Positions 1 through 7,006 of a DNA stretch of 64,000 nt are shown here, one piece after another. Source of the stretch: Anderseniella sp. (GTDB lineage Bacteria; Pseudomonadota; Alphaproteobacteria; Rhizobiales; Aestuariivirgaceae); the NCBI GenBank assembly GCA_028289645.1, contig JANQOK010000008.1:558001-622000 (forward strand), in the 5' to 3' direction. The position numbers and the translations under genes are program-made. The notes under the pieces were generated by a model. The model was not told the origin of the DNA. It did no database searches and saw only the letters and a program-made list of their open reading frames with translations. Position 1 is the stretch's first letter. The number at the start of each line of letters is the position of its first letter.

Positions 1-333
1 GGTCTGGATGCGGCGGATTGTTGCCAGGCTGACGCCCTCAAAGGCATCCAGCAGCCCGTCCATATCGGCAATCTCGGGATTGTGCGCGAGCACATCCGAC
101 ACCGCGCCAATAGTGTCGTCATGCAGTTCGCAGGCATTGGCGCGGCTTGAGTCCACGATGCATCTCAGCGTCAGGCGGACATGGCCGGGTCCGTGCCTGC
201 GCAGCATGCGCTGCAGGGTGCGCCTGGCATGGGTGACCTTGTAGGTGCGGCCCCTTCTTGCCTTGTGGCAGGGCAGAATCTCCACCCCACATTCCCGGGC
301 AAGCTGATCGATTTTCCCGCGTGGTCGCGTCAT
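1..333 (-). CDS. Conserved hypothetical protein, C-terminus beyond window edge
   Basis: An open frame of 111 codons runs from an ATG at 333 to the left edge without a stop, so the 3' end is missing. GAGGAGG sits a few bases upstream and fixes the start. The N-terminal third is basic and Arg-rich; after it comes a pattern like RLTLRCIVDSSRANACEL followed by DDTIGAVSDVL, and then DGLLDAFEGVSL. It resembles small hypothetical proteins that accompany mobile or phage-like regulators in alphaproteobacteria, but I cannot assign a function. It lies 51 bp downstream of the GcrA-like gene on the same strand and is probably cotranscribed with it. Confidence 0.7.
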   Translation of the reverse strand, partial: MTRPRGKIDQLARECGVEILPCHKARRGRTYKVTHARRTLQRMLRRHGPGHVRLTLRCIVDSSRANACELHDDTIGAVSDVLAHNPEIADMDGLLDAFEGVSLATIRRIQT

Positions 334-384
334 GGTCAGAAACCTCCTCAAAGCTTGGCGTTGCGGTTTGGCCTTGAAAACAAT

Positions 385-999
385 TTATCCGGCTCGCTTT
401 TTCAGGACGATAGCAGGGCCGTCGGTGCACCTGGCATGATGGACCGGGCAATAGGCGGATCCGCGCTTCTGCGGGTCGGCGCAGAACCGGACCGTGCCAT
501 CCGGCTGGTCGATGGGAAACCGGCAGTGGCCGTCTTCCAGATCCGCCATGTCGAGCTTGCCGGTCTGGCCGTCAAAACCTTCGGCGAACAGCGGTTTCAA
601 CGGACTTCTGTCGAATACCGCGTCGGCGTCGAAGTCCGGCGCCTTGAGAGTGAAGAGGCTCGGCTTGCGCTTGCGCCGCCTGAGCCCATGCTGCGTCACG
701 ACATTGCCGATGGTGCCGACGGTGACACCGAACGCAGCCGCGATCTCGGCATAGCTCAGCCTGTCGTCCAGCAACCGCGCCACACGGGAAATGGCGGCAT
801 CGTCCCAGCTGTTGCGCTTTCTTACCGGCTCGATGCCAAACCGGCGCCACACCGAAACAATGGCATTGCGGGTGGACCCGGTCATCGCGCCGATCTGGCG
901 CGACGTGTAGCCCTGAGCTGTCAGCTTTCTGACCTGCTCGACCTTGTCCTGTGTCCATTTCGTCGGCCTTGAACTCTTCGCCGGTTTGTTCGTTGCCAT
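385..999 (-). CDS. GcrA-family cell cycle regulator-like protein
   Basis: A 204-residue protein. The N-terminus has the GcrA signature WTQDKVEQVRKLTAQGYTS followed by QIGAMTGSTRNAIVSVWRR, a helix-turn-helix that in Caulobacter GcrA binds promoters carrying methylated GANTC together with sigma70. A second HTH-like stretch (YAEIAAAFGVTVGTIGNVV, about residues 70-95) is an addition relative to short GcrA proteins. The C-terminus keeps the GcrA-type block CRFPIDQPDG, FCADPQKRGSAYC and a terminal HH, a possible Cys/His metal site. A GTG at 1011 is an alternative start; the ATG at 999 has AGGTGAGG at better spacing. Its gene is divergent from an S24 repressor and shares its operator region, so it is more likely a phage-like or accessory paralogue than the housekeeping gcrA. 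Confidence 0.8.
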   Translation of the reverse strand: MATNKPAKSSRPTKWTQDKVEQVRKLTAQGYTSRQIGAMTGSTRNAIVSVWRRFGIEPVRKRNSWDDAAISRVARLLDDRLSYAEIAAAFGVTVGTIGNVVTQHGLRRRKRKPSLFTLKAPDFDADAVFDRSPLKPLFAEGFDGQTGKLDMADLEDGHCRFPIDQPDGTVRFCADPQKRGSAYCPVHHARCTDGPAIVLKKRAG

Positions 1000-1040
1000 G
1001 ACCTGCCTCACCTGTCGGTTGGATACGGCCCGTTAACATA

Positions 1041-1115
1041 ATAGGACTATACCTATAGTCAAGCGGAAAATTCCTATTAGACATTTCTCCTATTTCCTGA
1101 GAGGCTTATTCCTAT
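1041..1115. promoter_or_regulatory. Divergent operator cluster of ATAGG/CCTAT half-sites
   Basis: Between the GcrA-like gene and the S24 repressor lies ATAGGACTATACCTAT (1041-1056), an inverted repeat with 5-bp arms and a 6-bp spacer. It is followed by single TTCCTATT (1071-1078), CTCCTATT (1087-1094) and TTCCTAT (1109-1115, touching the repressor start codon) copies. The same word recurs after the repressor gene. The arrangement suggests autoregulation by the repressor and control of the GcrA-like gene. Seen directly; binding is inferred. Confidence 0.7.
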
Positions 1116-1806
1116 GACTGATCCCGTACGCACACGCATCCGCCAGCTGATCTCCGACAACGGCCTTGACATGAAGGGCCTGTCGCTGGCGCTGGGCAAA
1201 AACCACGCCTACCTGCAGCAATATCTGGAGCGCGGCATCCCGAAGGAGCTCAACGAGCGCTCGCGCATGCTGCTGGCCGAGCAGCTCGGGGTCGACGAGG
1301 CCGAGCTTGGCGGCCCGCTCGGGCCACGGCCGGGCAGAGCCGCCGTCAGCGTGCAGGAGCAGATTCCGGAAATCGATGTGCATGCCGGCGCCGGCGGCGG
1401 CGGCTTTACCGCGCTTGAATCACATTCCAGCAACGGCATGACCTTCAGCCGTGAAGTGGTGCGCGATCACTGGCGCCTGCCCGACTGGCTGCTGTACAGC
1501 CTCAATGCCAAGTCCGGCAACCTGGCCGCCTTCCCGGTGCAGGGCGACAGCATGTCGCCAACGCTGCTGGACGGCGACGTGGTGTTCGTGGACACCCGCA
1601 TACGGCAGCCGTCACCGCCGGGCCTGTTCGTGCTGGCCGACGAGTTTGGCGGGGTCATCGTCAAGCGGCTGGAAGTCTCCAGCGGCCCCGGCGACGAAAA
1701 TGTCATGGTCCGGGTCGGTTCAGACAATCCGCATCACCTGACCAAGGAACTGCGCCTGGACGAGATCTCCATCGTCGGGCGCTATGTCGGCAGGTTCACC
1801 AGGTAG
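1114..1806 (+). CDS. LexA/CI-like S24-family repressor with N-terminal HTH
   Basis: A 230-residue protein. Residues 1-60 form a Cro/CI-type helix-turn-helix region (MKGLSLALGKNHAYLQQYL). The C-terminal half is an S24 peptidase domain: nucleophile Ser146 in GDSMSPT and general-base Lys184 in IVKRLE, 38 residues apart, as expected for LexA/CI autoproteolysis. Ala-Gly bonds at 91-94 (DVHAGAGGGG) sit where the self-cleavage bond is expected. Such proteins repress phage or accessory operons until RecA* or another signal triggers cleavage. ATAGG/CCTAT operators flank the gene on both sides, one overlapping its start, which points to autoregulation and control of both neighbours. Confidence 0.88.
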   Translation: MTDPVRTRIRQLISDNGLDMKGLSLALGKNHAYLQQYLERGIPKELNERSRMLLAEQLGVDEAELGGPLGPRPGRAAVSVQEQIPEIDVHAGAGGGGFTALESHSSNGMTFSREVVRDHWRLPDWLLYSLNAKSGNLAAFPVQGDSMSPTLLDGDVVFVDTRIRQPSPPGLFVLADEFGGVIVKRLEVSSGPGDENVMVRVGSDNPHHLTKELRLDEISIVGRYVGRFTR

Positions 1807-1903
1807 ACCTGACGGGCAACTGACCGCATGTATCGCGCGGCGTCGGCAGCAGGCGCAGGGCAAGCCTCCGGGACCAACAGGATTTTTCCTACAAACCTCG
1901 ATT

Positions 1904-1945
1904 TTCCTATTTGCAATTATAGGACTATTCCTATATTAATAGGAA
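1904..1945. promoter_or_regulatory. Second operator cluster with the same motif
   Basis: Downstream of the repressor gene three overlapping inverted repeats occur: CCTAT to ATAGG across 1906-1923, ATAGGACTATTCCTAT at 1919-1934 (differing by one base from the copy at 1041), and TTCCTATATTAATAGGAA at 1928-1945 with perfect 7-bp arms. The last ends 9 bp before the next plus-strand start codon and its AGGAA could double as that gene's ribosome binding site. This is the strongest operator of the module. Confidence 0.72.
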
Positions 1946-1954
1946 TTTGCAACG

Positions 1955-2386
1955 ATGACAGCGAGGTTTTGCATGGGAGAGATTTTCCTGCACAGTTTCT
2001 CCGGGCCAGCACAGCCCGTTTTGGCACCGGCTCGCCGGCCGCTGCTTGAACCTGATGACGATGAAGACCCGATCGAGTGCGAGGCAGTCAAACGCCATGG
2101 CTGTGCCTTCTGGCGCGGCGACTGGCATGCTTGCGGCGCCAACAGGGAAGCCCGTGTCACGGCACGCGAATTCGACCGTGGCGGACCGGGCTACTGCTTT
2201 TTCGAAATACGCTGCACGCGCACTCGGCGCCGCGTTGCAAGGCAGGGCTGGTATCTGAACTGGCGGACGTTCACTCCGGCTGACGGCATGCGTCTGATTG
2301 CCGACTACCGGTTGCGGCCGGCGGCTTGCCGGTGGGCGGCGCGCGGTCCGGCAACAGGGCGATCGAGCGGGCCATCGGAGAGGTGA
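1955..2386 (+). CDS. Hypothetical protein downstream of the operator cluster
   Basis: A 143-residue open frame whose ATG follows the operator cluster directly, with AGGAA 9 bp upstream. The sequence has an acidic linker (EPDDDEDPIECEAVKRHG), then a Cys/Trp-rich stretch (CAFWRGDWHACG, WYLNWRTFTP) and an Arg-rich tail. No family was recognised. The last 116 bp overlap the 3' end of the opposing gene at 2271-2723, which suggests that the true product ends earlier or that the tail is not under selection. The main support is position: an operator with nothing else to regulate on this strand. The opposite-strand frame over the same bases looks less protein-like. Confidence 0.42.
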   Translation: MTARFCMGEIFLHSFSGPAQPVLAPARRPLLEPDDDEDPIECEAVKRHGCAFWRGDWHACGANREARVTAREFDRGGPGYCFFEIRCTRTRRRVARQGWYLNWRTFTPADGMRLIADYRLRPAACRWAARGPATGRSSGPSER

Positions 2387-2723
2387 TGCGCTCACGAGAA
2401 TACCATGGCGCCAGGGCGGCAGGCTCCGTCAGGTAGGTGTTACGCCTGAGGAAATCTGTCGCGTTGTCGTGTGGTGAGGTTTGCATGCGCTCTGCAATCA
2501 GGCTCATGAACGCCACTGTGATGGTGGCATTGAACTTGGATGCATCGCCGGCTGCCGTTGCCAGTGTCGTGATGCCTCGTGACATGATGGCGACCGCCTC
2601 TACGAAATCGTGCCGCGCCAACGCTTCGTATGCCACGCCGACATGATCGGAGTGAGCGAAGTCCGCCGGATCCAGCGTGCCGGCGCGCAATTGCTGCAGC
2701 TTGTCGAAGTAATCCACCGTCAT
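2271..2723 (-). CDS. Conserved hypothetical protein
   Basis: A 150-residue protein with the pattern DPADFAHSDHVGVAYEAL, then SRGITTLATAAG, FNATITVAFMSLIAERM and ITSPMARSIALLPDRAP. I recognise this as a family of uncharacterised cytosolic proteins that conserve an early H-x-D-H-V segment and end with a SPxxRxxFxLPD motif; no reaction is known to me. The residues after LLPDRAPP look like a non-conserved extension. The start codon overlaps the stop of the preceding ribbon-helix-helix-like gene by 4 bp (ATGA), so the two are translationally coupled. Confidence 0.75.
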   Translation of the reverse strand: MTVDYFDKLQQLRAGTLDPADFAHSDHVGVAYEALARHDFVEAVAIMSRGITTLATAAGDASKFNATITVAFMSLIAERMQTSPHDNATDFLRRNTYLTEPAALAPWYSRERITSPMARSIALLPDRAPPTGKPPAATGSRQSDACRQPE

Positions 2724-2974
2724 GTACCGGCCTCACTATCACTGGTGCGGTGGCTGTCGTCGGCGGTCAGGTCGAGATCATAGACGCTTTTCAACTGGTT
2801 GATCTTGCCGACGGTCTCCGCAGAAAACGGCGCCCTGCCCTCAAAGGCATGCAGCGCCATGGCTTCGATCAGCTCGGCCACGGAGATGTCGAGATGCTCC
2901 GCCAGCCCCTTGAGAACCTTCAGCAGGCGCTTTTCCAGCCGCAACCCGGTTTGCACACGTTCGATCTTCTTCAT
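2720..2974 (-). CDS. Small ribbon-helix-helix-like DNA-binding protein
   Basis: An 84-residue protein starting at the ATG at 2974. An upstream extension to 3088 is open but reads through promoter-like and repeat DNA. MKKIERVQTGLRLEKRLLKVLKGLAEHLDISVAELIEAM has the short strand followed by two helices typical of ribbon-helix-helix proteins; the C-terminus is polar. It is probably an autoregulator of this two-gene unit. A perfect 10-bp palindrome, TTGGTACCAA, lies 19 bp upstream, where an RHH dimer could bind. No strong ribosome binding site is seen. Confidence 0.65.
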   Translation of the reverse strand: MKKIERVQTGLRLEKRLLKVLKGLAEHLDISVAELIEAMALHAFEGRAPFSAETVGKINQLKSVYDLDLTADDSHRTSDSEAGT

Positions 2975-2992
2975 GAGTTGCTGTTTAATATT

Positions 2993-3002
2993 TTGGTACC
3001 AA
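2993..3002. promoter_or_regulatory. Palindrome TTGGTACCAA upstream of the RHH-like gene
   Basis: A perfect 10-bp palindrome in an AT-rich stretch just upstream of the RHH-like start. The spacing and the presence of a putative DNA-binding protein as first gene suggest an autoregulatory operator. Short palindromes do occur by chance. Confidence 0.4.
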
Positions 3003-3087
3003 GGTGTCAAGATGTGAAATTTTTCTCGAACCTTTGGCGGTCTTGTGGTCGAACAACCTGTCCTCCCTATGGTCGGATCGTTCTTCA

Positions 3088-3395
3088 TATTGGTCGAACA
3101 GCTTTCCTCGCTTCGCTCGGGCCGTTCATGGTCTTGTGGCAGAACAGCTTTCCTCGCTTCGCTCGGGCCGTTCTGTGACCCTAGACGGGCGAAGTGCAGT
3201 CGTCATTCCAGCGAAGGCTGGAATCCATCCTTCAACGAGTACCCCACGTCCAAATGGTTTTGGATCCCAGCCTTCGCTGGGATGACGGCGATGATGAGCG
3301 CCTCCGAGGCAAGGCCGACTGGCCACCGCACGAAGTGCCCCCAGCGGAGCGCAGGCGAAGCCTGCTTGCGTGAGCGAAACGAACCCTCCTGACCT
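3088..3395. repeat. Mosaic intergenic repeat, locus A
   Basis: The region contains a 32-bp direct duplication (3096-3127 and 3142-3173, both starting GAACAGCTTTCCTCG and ending GGGCCGTTC). It continues with a GTCATTCCAGCGAAGGCTGG palindromic unit near 3203 and its inverted partner CCAGCCTTCGCTGGGATGAC near 3269-3288. A module starting CGAGGCAAGGCCGACTGGCC (3305-3379) ends the locus. The same modules recur in other combinations near 5.7-6.0 kb and 9.3-9.4 kb. No protein-coding signal is convincing here. It is a REP/BIME-like, non-coding mosaic. Confidence 0.8.
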
Positions 3396-3402
3396 GGCTA
3401 AT

Positions 3403-3436
3403 AGAAAACGCCGACAGCCATCAGGCTGCCGGCGTT
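3403..3436 (-). terminator. Rho-independent terminator of the porin-like gene
   Basis: AACGCCGACAGCC pairs with GGCTGCCGGCGTT (3407-3419 with 3424-3436, loop ATCA). On the minus strand the stem is followed by TTTTCTATT. It lies 24 bp after the stop of the minus-strand porin-like gene. Confidence 0.85.
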
Positions 3437-3459
3437 GTGAACTAAATTAATGAGGCTTT

Positions 3460-4377
3460 TCAGTCGATGATGTTGCCAGCGCCTACCCAACGGCCAATCG
3501 TTGGTGCATCCAGGGTCGCACCGACACGATCAATTTCCTTCATGGTGCTGCCACCAAATGCATGCCGGAAACCAATCATGACCGTGTGATCAGTGAACTC
3601 GTTATTTTCGCCTTCATTTTCGAACCTGGCACCGCGGTATCCGAAAAATACACCGGCATCACCGATCAGCGGCAATCCTTCCAGTACGGTATCGTAACGC
3701 ACAGCCCATTCCACGACATTGCCGTCGTCATCGCCGTCAACTGTACCATCTGCATAGGACACTTCACCCTGCAGGCGGGTATTTTCCTCCAAAAACCAAC
3801 GCACCACACCGCGCCCGAAAATGGAGTCGCTCATACCGTCATCGTCATGGTTGGCTTCTGACGTCGTATCGAAGTAACCACCCTGCACGTAAAACGTGAA
3901 ATCCTGCAGATAAAGCTGTGCTTCGCCGCCAACGACAAAGAACGGATAATCTCCGTTTTCGTCACCATCTCCGCGGCCAGCGCCGCCAAAAAAGCCAATA
4001 AGGCCGGTATTCGGATCACGCGAGCTTAAGTGGAAAATCCCCTGAAACGCCTGTTCCATATCGTTGGTGTCTTCGTCGCTCGATTTAAGCATCAAGCTCG
4101 TATTGATTTCTACATCCACGTCCATCTGGGCTGAGAGGTTTTCACTCAGCGGCAGGCTAAGGCGCCCGCTATAGTGTGAAAAAAACGAGTCTTCCGGATC
4201 ATCATCACTATCAACATCAACATTACTGTAAAACGTATAGCCGCTCCAGCTTTCAACTACGCCAGAAACAACAAGTTGCTGAATTGCCGTCTGGGGCTCG
4301 AAGTCAGCCGCGGTCGCTGTGTGTGCTCCAAGCGTCGCCACACCGGCCATCGTGAATGCCGCAAGCAATTTTTTCAT
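3460..4377 (-). CDS. Outer-membrane beta-barrel (porin-like) protein
   Basis: A 305-residue protein with a signal peptide (MKKLLAAFTMAGVATLGAHTATA, cleavage near ATAA-DF). The mature part alternates hydrophobic/aromatic strands (YTFYSNVDV, FTFYVQGGYF, VEWAVRYDTV, AGVFFGYRGARF, HTVMIGFRHAF) with very acidic Asp/Glu/Gly/Asn loops such as DVDSDDDPEDSFF. This is a transmembrane barrel pattern; specificity is unknown. A ribosome binding site (GAGGGG) precedes the ATG and a strong terminator follows, so it is monocistronic. The usual C-terminal aromatic residue of porins is absent, as the protein ends GAGNIID after a 30-residue polar tail. The acidity suggests a marine or cation-rich habitat. Confidence 0.75.
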   Translation of the reverse strand: MKKLLAAFTMAGVATLGAHTATAADFEPQTAIQQLVVSGVVESWSGYTFYSNVDVDSDDDPEDSFFSHYSGRLSLPLSENLSAQMDVDVEINTSLMLKSSDEDTNDMEQAFQGIFHLSSRDPNTGLIGFFGGAGRGDGDENGDYPFFVVGGEAQLYLQDFTFYVQGGYFDTTSEANHDDDGMSDSIFGRGVVRWFLEENTRLQGEVSYADGTVDGDDDGNVVEWAVRYDTVLEGLPLIGDAGVFFGYRGARFENEGENNEFTDHTVMIGFRHAFGGSTMKEIDRVGATLDAPTIGRWVGAGNIID

Positions 4378-4610
4378 GATCCAGCCCCTCTAACGCGCGC
4401 TTTTCAATTCCGAATACTGACGTTGACAGACTCGGCCGGTGAATACAATGCGATTGCGTTACACCGGCATGTTTTTTTTCAAATCTGTGACCTTTGAGCA
4501 ACAAATATAGTTTCGCGCAATTTGGCTTACATCAGCACCGTGACGACTGCGCTCCGCCACGGCGAACGTCACATGATCGGTGATCACAAACCCGCTTGAC
4601 CTGACTTCTA

Positions 4611-4639
4611 TAATCATGGATATAAATTATCTATGATTA
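4611..4639. promoter_or_regulatory. Inverted repeat upstream of the Rrf2-type regulator
   Basis: TAATCATGGATA (4611-4622) and TATCTATGATTA (4628-4639) are 12-bp arms matching at 11 of 12 positions around a TAAAT spacer. It ends 15 bp before the regulator start codon and probably overlaps the promoter; it is a candidate autoregulatory Rrf2 operator. Confidence 0.7.
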
Positions 4640-4654
4640 ATCTTCGAGGTTGTG

Positions 4655-5173
4655 ATGAAGCTCGGTGACGGGGTTGAGCAGGCGATCCACTGTGTGACGG
4701 TGCTGGCGTCCCTGCCGGGCGACGGGCTGTTGTCGGCGGCGTCGCTGGCGGAGCTGCACGGCGTGTCAACGAGTTACCTGCTCAAGCATCTGCAAATGCT
4801 GTCAGGGGCGGATATCGTGCGCACAGTGCCCGGACCCCGCGGCGGATACCGGCTGGCCAGGCCGCCCGAGAAGATCAGCCTGCTCGACATTGTACTGGCC
4901 GTTGAAGGGCCGGAGCCGGCGTTCCGCTGCAAGGAAATCCGTCAGCGCGGTCCTGATCCGCTGCCGCCGGAGTATTTCAGCGCCCCATGCCAGATCAACG
5001 CCGCCATGCTGCGCGCCGAACGCGCCTGGCGCAATGAACTGCGCAGCGTCACCATAAGTGACCTGATCGCCGAGGTGGCTGCAGCCGACGACGGCGCCAT
5101 TGCCGCGCGCGGCTGTGCGTTCCTGGCCACCCATCTGCGCCAACCTAAACCCGATCCATCAAGCAAGACATAA
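4655..5173 (+). CDS. Rrf2-family transcriptional regulator
   Basis: A 172-residue protein (a GTG three bases upstream is an alternative start; GAGGT spacing favours the ATG). It has the Rrf2 winged helix: AIHCVTVLASLPGDGLLSAASLAELHGVS, then YLLKHLQMLSGADIVRTVPGPRGGYRLARPPEKISLLDIVLAVEG. Only a few cysteines occur (C96 region, C114 and C155), not the tight CX5-7CX5-7C of IscR/NsrR, so an Fe-S cluster is uncertain. It precedes an AhpD-like gene by 15 bp and likely represses it in response to oxidative or electrophilic stress. A 12-bp-arm inverted repeat lies just upstream. Confidence 0.87.
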   Translation: MKLGDGVEQAIHCVTVLASLPGDGLLSAASLAELHGVSTSYLLKHLQMLSGADIVRTVPGPRGGYRLARPPEKISLLDIVLAVEGPEPAFRCKEIRQRGPDPLPPEYFSAPCQINAAMLRAERAWRNELRSVTISDLIAEVAAADDGAIAARGCAFLATHLRQPKPDPSSKT

Positions 5174-5188
5174 GTAAAGGAGTACCCC

Positions 5189-5644
5189 ATGCAACCGCGT
5201 CTTGATTACATGAAAGCCTCACCTGACGCCTACAAGGCAGTGCTGGCACTTGAACTGTTCGTATCGCAGCAATCCGGGCTTGAACCGCGCCTGATCCACT
5301 TGCTGAAACTGCGCGCCTCACAGATCAACGGATGTGCGTTTTGCGTCGACATGCACATAAAACATGCCCGCGAGGATGGCTTGAGCGAACAGTGGATCGG
5401 CCTGGTCTGCGTGTGGCAAGAGGCAAGCGTGTTCGACGCGCGCGAGCGGGCGGTGCTCGGCTGGACCGAGGCGTTGACAAACATCAGCACATCCGGCGCG
5501 CCCGATGCGGCCTATGAGGAACTGCGCGCTCACTTTTCCGAGGAGGAGATAGTCAAGCTCAGCGTTGCCATCGGCACCATCAATGTATGGAACCGGTTGG
5601 CGGTCAGCTTCAGGACCCCGCACCCGGTTGACAAGGCGGCGTGA
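5189..5644 (+). CDS. AhpD-like carboxymuconolactone decarboxylase-family peroxidase
   Basis: A 151-residue all-helical protein with the AhpD redox motif C49-AF-C52-VDM-H56 preceded by LKLRASQINGCAF. In this family the CxxC pair cycles between dithiol and disulfide to reduce hydroperoxides or partner thiols. A ribosome binding site (AAAGGAG) is close to the ATG. It forms an operon with the Rrf2-type regulator directly upstream, a common pairing in proteobacteria. The gene is followed by a long mosaic repeat. Confidence 0.9.
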   Translation: MQPRLDYMKASPDAYKAVLALELFVSQQSGLEPRLIHLLKLRASQINGCAFCVDMHIKHAREDGLSEQWIGLVCVWQEASVFDARERAVLGWTEALTNISTSGAPDAAYEELRAHFSEEEIVKLSVAIGTINVWNRLAVSFRTPHPVDKAA

Positions 5645-5654
5645 CGAGGATTGT

Positions 5655-6006
5655 TCCGCTCACGCCAGCAGGCTTCGCCTGCGCTCCGCTGGGGCGCACT
5701 TCGTGCGGCGCGCAGTCGCGCTTGCCTCAGCACTTGCGCGCTTCGGAGGGGAATCCATCATGAAGATGGTGCGCTACAGGGCAACTCTCTCCGTTTGTCA
5801 TCCTCGGGCTTGTCCCGAGGATCCAAACAACGTTGCAGTGGACCCTCGGGACAAGCCCGAGGGTGACAATAGGGAAGGGTTTTTGGACCGCGCAATTTCA
5901 GTGTTGAGTTCCGACCCCGGCACGCAAGTGCCGAGGCAAGGCCGACTGGCCGTCGCGCGAAGCGCGCGCCAGCGGAGCGCAGGCAAAGCCTGCTGGCGTG
6001 AGCGGA
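5655..6006. repeat. Mosaic intergenic repeat, locus B, nested inverted repeats
   Basis: Two 84-bp modules, 5655-5738 and 5923-6006, are imperfect inverted copies of each other (CGCTCACGCCAGCAGGC near the left end, GCCTGCTGGCGTGAGCG near the right). Between them lies a second inverted pair, TCCTCGGGCTTGTCCCGAGG near 5803 and CCTCGGGACAAGCCCGAGGG near 5843. Long open frames across it have repeat-derived composition and were discarded. The same modules occur at loci A and C in different orders, as expected of mobile REP-like mosaics. Confidence 0.85.
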
Positions 6007-6044
6007 AAAAACTAACCTGTTCGACCAGCAAACAGGCCGGCGGC

Positions 6045-6731
6045 CTAGAACTCATACCCGAAATACTCGATCTCACGCCGGTAGGTGCGGGCAATCAGGT
6101 CGCGGGAGCTGTCATCATAAAATTCCCGATACCCCCTGCTGTCAGTCCTGAACTTGCCCTTTGCCCGCGGCAGTTCGCCGGCCCAGTCGATACCGCATTC
6201 CTGCAGGGCCAGCTTCAGATCCATCTCAAGGTTTTCGTAACGTCCGATGAAATCGACGGCAGGCCTGTTCCTTTGTGTGTAGATTTCCCAGTTGCGCATT
6301 CTGCGTTTTGGCAATGCGGCCAGATGATCGGCAAAACTGTCAGCAAATCGGGGGCGCCCGCGCCGGTAGTAAAACAGAGACACCTCGCGATCCCAGGGGT
6401 TTCGTTCAAAGCAAAACTTGAAATAGTCATTCCAGACATTTTCGCCGACACGCAAACGCACCCGCCAGGCAGGAATGTGAGTGTAATAGTTGCGTTTTTC
6501 CGAACTGGTTTTCCGCCTCACCCAAACCCAGTACAGCCAGTCCCTGCTGAGGATCTTCGGATCATACTCGTAGTGCTGCGCAGGGATGGCCGCGTTCAAC
6601 TCCTCCTCCTCACTCTCCGGCGTTACAATGTCGTGCGGACCACACAGCGCGCGCAGGGCCGATGCAACACTGGTTCCGGCTGTTTTCTGGGTTCTCAGGA
6701 AGATGAACTTGTGCTTGTGAGAAATGATCAT
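6045..6731 (-). CDS. Sulfotransferase family 2 protein
   Basis: A 228-residue protein. The 5'-phosphosulfate loop is RTQKTAGTSVASAL (residues 13-26). The 3'-phosphate motif is FERNPWDREVSLFYY (about 108-122). The C-terminal part has the family pattern FIGRYENLEMDLKLAL followed by YDDSSRDLIARTYRREIEYFGYEF. It would transfer sulfate from PAPS to a cell-surface carbohydrate or lipid. No PAPS synthesis genes are nearby. It stands alone between a repeat locus and the upstream minus-strand agmatinase-family gene. The ribosome binding site is weak. Confidence 0.88.
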   Translation of the reverse strand: MIISHKHKFIFLRTQKTAGTSVASALRALCGPHDIVTPESEEEELNAAIPAQHYEYDPKILSRDWLYWVWVRRKTSSEKRNYYTHIPAWRVRLRVGENVWNDYFKFCFERNPWDREVSLFYYRRGRPRFADSFADHLAALPKRRMRNWEIYTQRNRPAVDFIGRYENLEMDLKLALQECGIDWAGELPRAKGKFRTDSRGYREFYDDSSRDLIARTYRREIEYFGYEF

Positions 6732-7006
6732 CGATTGTCCGTGCCGCAGGCTGTTTACCTGTCACCATCGACTTCGCCCGCGCTGAAACGGCGGCATGTC
6801 GTTGTCAGCTCACCCTGAAGGCGGCCAGGAACAGGTTGATCGCCTCATTCAACCGCCGGCCCTTGCGGCGAACCTTAACAGCAACCTGCGAATGCGGCAG
6901 CACCGGCAGATCGAGTTTTCCACCAACATCAAGCATACCCGCAGGCGCCAGCCGTGTCGCCAGCGCGATCACACACAGGCCGGCATCAGTTAGTTACATC
7001 ATCGAC

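Noticed and set aside
181-972. Long plus-strand open frame of 263 codons
   Set aside because: It is antisense to the GcrA-like and left-edge genes, which have family motifs and ribosome sites; this frame has neither.
1931-2395. Minus-strand open frame of 154 codons
   Set aside because: Arg/Pro/Cys-rich with no family pattern; it starts in the repeats of the next gene and has no ribosome site.
5565-6818. Plus-strand open frame of 417 codons across repeat locus B
   Set aside because: It begins inside AhpD, runs through both inverted repeats and is antisense to the sulfotransferase; repeat composition explains the lack of stops.
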